Below, one piece after another: positions 61,440 to 64,000 of a DNA stretch of 64,000 nucleotides; position 1 is the stretch's first letter; every line of letters begins with the position of its first letter. Under the pieces are notes generated by a model. That model searched no databases and had not been told where the DNA came from. It saw nothing but the letters and a program-made list of their open reading frames with translations. The position numbers and the translations under genes were made by a program. Location: the NCBI RefSeq assembly GCF_006094435.1, contig NZ_CP034783.1, forward strand, positions 5,917,001 to 5,981,000. Direction: 5' to 3'. The stretch is from Pseudomonas sp. MPC6. Its GTDB lineage: Bacteria; Pseudomonadota; Gammaproteobacteria; Pseudomonadales; Pseudomonadaceae.

Positions 61440-63065
61440 ATGCTTAAACACGCGGTCATTCCGTTTTTAGTCGGCGCGAGCTTGTTAGCCAGCGCACCCT
61501 TCGCCCAAGCCGCGACTAACCTGGTGTTCTGCTCCGAAGGGAGCCCGGCCGGTTTTGATCCTGGTCAGTACACCACCGGAACCGACTTCGACGCCTCTGC
61601 AGAAACCATGTTCAACCGCCTGACTCAATTCGAGCGCGGCGGCACCGCCGTTATTCCTGGCCTGGCGACCAGCTGGGACATTTCCCCGGACGTGCTGACC
61701 TACACCTTCCACCTGCGTGAAGGCGTCAAGTTCCACACCACCCCGTATTTCAAACCGACTCGTGAGTTCAACGCCGACGACGTGCTGTTCACCTTTAATC
61801 GCATGATTAACAAGGATGACCCGTTCCGCAAAGCGTACCCGACCGAATTCCCGTATTTCACCGACATGGCCATGGACACCAACATCGCCAAGGTCGAGAA
61901 GGTTGACGATCGCACGGTCAAATTCGTGCTCAACAGCGTTGATGCAGCCTTCATCCAGAACCTGGCCATGAGCTTCGCCTCCATCCAGTCCGCCGAGTAC
62001 GCTGCCCAGCTGCTCAAGGATGGCAAGCCCGGCGACATCAACCAGAAGCCGATCGGCACTGGCCCGTTCGTGTTCAAGAGCTACCAGAAAGACTCCAACA
62101 TCCGCTACACCGGGAACAAGGACTACTGGAAGCCTGAAGACGTCAAGATCGACAACCTGATCTTCGCCATCACCACCGACCCGTCGGTACGTATCCAGAA
62201 GCTGAAGAAAAACGAGTGCCAGATCACCTTGTTCCCTCGTCCTGCCGACCTCAAGGCACTGCGCGAAGACAAGACCCTGAAGCTGCCGGAACAGGCCGGG
62301 TTCAACCTGGGTTACATCGCCTATAACGTCATGCCCGTGCTCAAGGGCCGCACCGACAACAACCCGTTGGCCGACCTGCGGGTCCGTCAGGCGCTGGACA
62401 TGTCGGTGAACAAGCCACAGATCATCGATTCGGTGTACCAGGGCGCCGGCCAGCTGGCCGTCAATGCCATGCCGCCCACCCAATGGTCCTATGACACCAC
62501 CATCAAGGATGCCAAGTACGACCCTGAGAAAGCCAAGGAGCTGCTCAAGGAAGCCGGCATCAAGGAAGGGACCCAGATCACGCTGTGGGCCATGCCGGTT
62601 CAGCGTCCGTATAACCCGAACGCCAAACTGATGGCTGAAATGCTGCAGTCGGACTGGAAGAAAATCGGTCTGAACGTCAACATCGTCAGCTACGAATGGG
62701 GCGAGTACATCAAGCGCTCCAAGGGTGGCGAGAACCAGGCGATGATCATCGGCTGGAGCGGCGACAACGGTGACCCGGACAACTGGCTCAACGTGCTGTT
62801 CGGCTGCGACTCGCTGAGCGGCAACAACTTCTCCAAATGGTGCGACAAGGACTTTGACAAGCTGGTCAAAGAAGCCAAGAAGACACCTGACCAGGCCAAG
62901 CGCACCGAACTGTACAAGCAGGCGCAACACCTCCTCAAAGACCAGGTTCCCATGACACCTATCGCTCACTCGACGGTGTTCCAACCCATGCGCGCCAACG
63001 TGCAGGATTTCAAGATCAGCCCATTCGGCTTGAACTCCTTCTACGGCGTCAGCGTCAGCAAATAA
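61440..63065 (+). CDS. Peptide ABC transporter substrate-binding protein (DppA-like)
   Basis: 541-residue SBP_bac_5 family protein binding di- or oligopeptides in the periplasm. Signal peptide MLKHAVIPFLVGASLLASAP, cleavage after AQA near 27; mature start ATNLVFCSEGSPAGFDP as in DppA. The start is the ATG at 61440 behind GAGG; an upstream extension reads untranslated leader. The close paralogue 300 nt downstream suggests tandem duplication in a dpp-type cluster. Confidence 0.93.
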   Translation: MLKHAVIPFLVGASLLASAPFAQAATNLVFCSEGSPAGFDPGQYTTGTDFDASAETMFNRLTQFERGGTAVIPGLATSWDISPDVLTYTFHLREGVKFHTTPYFKPTREFNADDVLFTFNRMINKDDPFRKAYPTEFPYFTDMAMDTNIAKVEKVDDRTVKFVLNSVDAAFIQNLAMSFASIQSAEYAAQLLKDGKPGDINQKPIGTGPFVFKSYQKDSNIRYTGNKDYWKPEDVKIDNLIFAITTDPSVRIQKLKKNECQITLFPRPADLKALREDKTLKLPEQAGFNLGYIAYNVMPVLKGRTDNNPLADLRVRQALDMSVNKPQIIDSVYQGAGQLAVNAMPPTQWSYDTTIKDAKYDPEKAKELLKEAGIKEGTQITLWAMPVQRPYNPNAKLMAEMLQSDWKKIGLNVNIVSYEWGEYIKRSKGGENQAMIIGWSGDNGDPDNWLNVLFGCDSLSGNNFSKWCDKDFDKLVKEAKKTPDQAKRTELYKQAQHLLKDQVPMTPIAHSTVFQPMRANVQDFKISPFGLNSFYGVSVSK

Positions 63066-63366
63066 AGGGTGCGCAACGGCGATTATTGAAGTCGCCGTTG
63101 CGTTATCTACCGAGAAAGTAGGAATTGGCCTACATCATGATCCGCTGCGTACTACAGCAGCGGTTTCGGACGTGTTGCCTTTTCCCACAAGCCTTTCGGA
63201 ACCTTCGTATTTACTGCCGGACCCAAGGTTCATACCGTCGGGATCTGACCAGTTAGTCCGTGGGCTCTCGGTTATTGCTGCACGTCATGGCTTGGGATCA
63301 GTGGGGCCTCCTCGTTCCCGGACGGGCAACGTCTCATTATCAAAAACACTAAAAAGAGCGAGCGTC
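63066..63366. other. Gap between the two peptide-binding protein genes
   Basis: About 300 nt without a gene. A strong hairpin (63072-63102) stands right after the first gene; the rest shows no clear element apart from an A-rich stretch (CAAAAACACTAAAAAG) just before the second gene. Confidence 0.55.
63072..63102 (+). terminator. Hairpin after the first dppA-like gene
   Basis: CGCAACGGCGA-9 nt-TCGCCGTTGCG, perfect 11-bp stem with no T-run after it; may protect the upstream mRNA or partly terminate. Confidence 0.6.
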
Positions 63367-64000
63367 ATGCGCCATTCCTTGATTTTTTCCGCATTGCTGG
63401 GCACCGGCCTGCTGGCCGCCACTTCCATCAGCCAGGCCGCCAGCAACAGCCTGGTGTTCTGCTCCGAAGGCAGCCCGGCGGGTTTCGATACCGCGCAGTA
63501 CACCACCGCGACCGATAACGACGCGGCCGAGCCGCTGTACAACCGACTGGTAGAATTCGAAAAAGGCGCCACCAACGTAGTCCCGGGGCTGGCAACCCGT
63601 TGGGATATTTCCGAGGACGGCCTCAAGTACACTTTTCACCTACGCGAAGGGGTGAAATTTCACACCACTGCGTACTTCAAACCAACCCGCGACTTCAATG
63701 CCGATGACGTGCTGTTCACGTTCAATCGCATGCTCGATCCGCAGCAACCCTTCCGTAAGGCTTACCCGACTGAATTCCCGTATTTCAACGGGATGAGCCT
63801 GAACAAGAACATCGCCAAGGTCGAAAAAACCGGGCCGCTGACCGTGGTCATGACGCTTAACAGCGTGGACGCCGCGTTCATCCAGAACATCGCCATGAGT
63901 TTCGCCGCCATTCTTTCGGCCGAATACGCCGATCAGTTGCTGGCGTCCGGCAGGCCGAGCGACATCAACCAGAAGCCGGTCGGCACTGGCCCGTTCGCGT
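63367..64000 (+). CDS. Second DppA-like peptide-binding protein, cut by window end
   Basis: The first 211 codons are present and the frame is open at base 64000. The signal peptide MRHSLIFSALLGTGLLAATS is followed by SISQAASNSLVFCSEGSPAG, and the mature part (TAQYTTATDNDAAEPLYNRL, YFKPTRDFNADDVLFTFNRM) closely parallels the upstream gene, differing mostly at exposed positions. The rest of the dpp transporter operon probably follows. Confidence 0.93.
   Translation, partial: MRHSLIFSALLGTGLLAATSISQAASNSLVFCSEGSPAGFDTAQYTTATDNDAAEPLYNRLVEFEKGATNVVPGLATRWDISEDGLKYTFHLREGVKFHTTAYFKPTRDFNADDVLFTFNRMLDPQQPFRKAYPTEFPYFNGMSLNKNIAKVEKTGPLTVVMTLNSVDAAFIQNIAMSFAAILSAEYADQLLASGRPSDINQKPVGTGPFA

Noticed and set aside
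61485..62984. A 499-codon open frame opposite the first dppA-like gene
   Set aside because: Antisense shadow; low-complexity Val/Gly/His/Arg/Asp composition.
63103..63366. A-rich stretches before both dppA-like genes as Hfq/Crc sites
   Set aside because: Neither contains a full AANAANAA motif; similarity is partial only.

Overview
The window looks like chromosomal DNA of a Pseudomonas species, most likely of the P. fluorescens group. Three things point there. The gene order cysNC-cysD / algW / his-murA-ibaG-mla / kds-lpt-rpoN-PTSNtr / sodA-fumC-fagA / pmbA-tldD / mre / gat is the conserved Pseudomonas arrangement. Coding DNA is GC-rich with strong third-position bias. The intergenic spaces are dotted with REP/REPIN palindromes of the 'GTAGGAGCTGGCTTGCCAGCGAA' kind (19 of its bases or fewer are quoted elsewhere) and the 'GAGCAAGC(C/T)CGCTCC' kind.

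Layout. 0-3.2 kb: phosphate acetyltransferase (pta) and a PlsC-type acyltransferase. 3.2-4.6 kb: two AT-richer genes of unknown function encoding an exported and a membrane-anchored protein, the only clearly accessory-looking coding stretch. 5.0-7.9 kb: cysNC and cysD (sulfate activation). 8.1-10.2 kb: a divergent Nif3-like gene and algW (regulated periplasmic protease). 10.3-18.3 kb, minus strand: hisC, hisD, hisG, murA, ibaG and the Mla retrograde phospholipid transport operon (mlaF-E-D-C-B). 18.5-25.6 kb, plus strand: kdsD-kdsC-lptC-lptA-lptB (Kdo synthesis and LPS export), rpoN, hpf, ptsN, rapZ and the NPr gene (nitrogen PTS). 25.6-29.1 kb, minus strand: the iron-starvation operon fagA-fumC-orfX-sodA-ZIP behind a Fur-like site. 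Here orfX and the ZIP transporter both carry frame-breaking lesions. 29.3-46.2 kb: pmbA, darP (yjgA), tldD, an amidase, yhdP, rng, maf, mreD-mreC-mreB, then divergent gatC-gatA-gatB. 46.3-49.3 kb: an RlpA-like lipoprotein, a Ca/Na antiporter, a CMD-family protein and an AEC transporter. 49.4-56.2 kb: a hexarate (galactarate/glucarate) catabolic cluster with its GntR regulator. 56.3-60.0 kb: an SbmA/BacA-like ABC transporter and the redox two-component pair roxS-roxR. 60.3-64 kb: a SIMPL-domain periplasmic protein and two tandem peptide-binding proteins, the second cut by the window end.

Much of the window serves the cell envelope (MurA, Mla, Kds/Lpt, MreBCD, YhdP, AlgW, RlpA-like). The hexarate cluster forms one pathway: uptake by the MFS carrier, dehydration by GarD, decarboxylating dehydration by KdgD, and oxidation of 2-oxoglutarate semialdehyde to 2-oxoglutarate.

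I did not find a convincing new multi-gene system: no CRISPR array, insertion sequence, prophage, rRNA or tRNA was seen. The observations most worth checking are the two broken genes that flank sodA inside the Fur operon, a probable AUU start codon for mreC, a clean inverted-repeat operator over the kdgD promoter with a near-copy upstream of its regulator, a terminator-like hairpin splitting hisG from hisD, and the two unknown genes at 3.2-4.6 kb.
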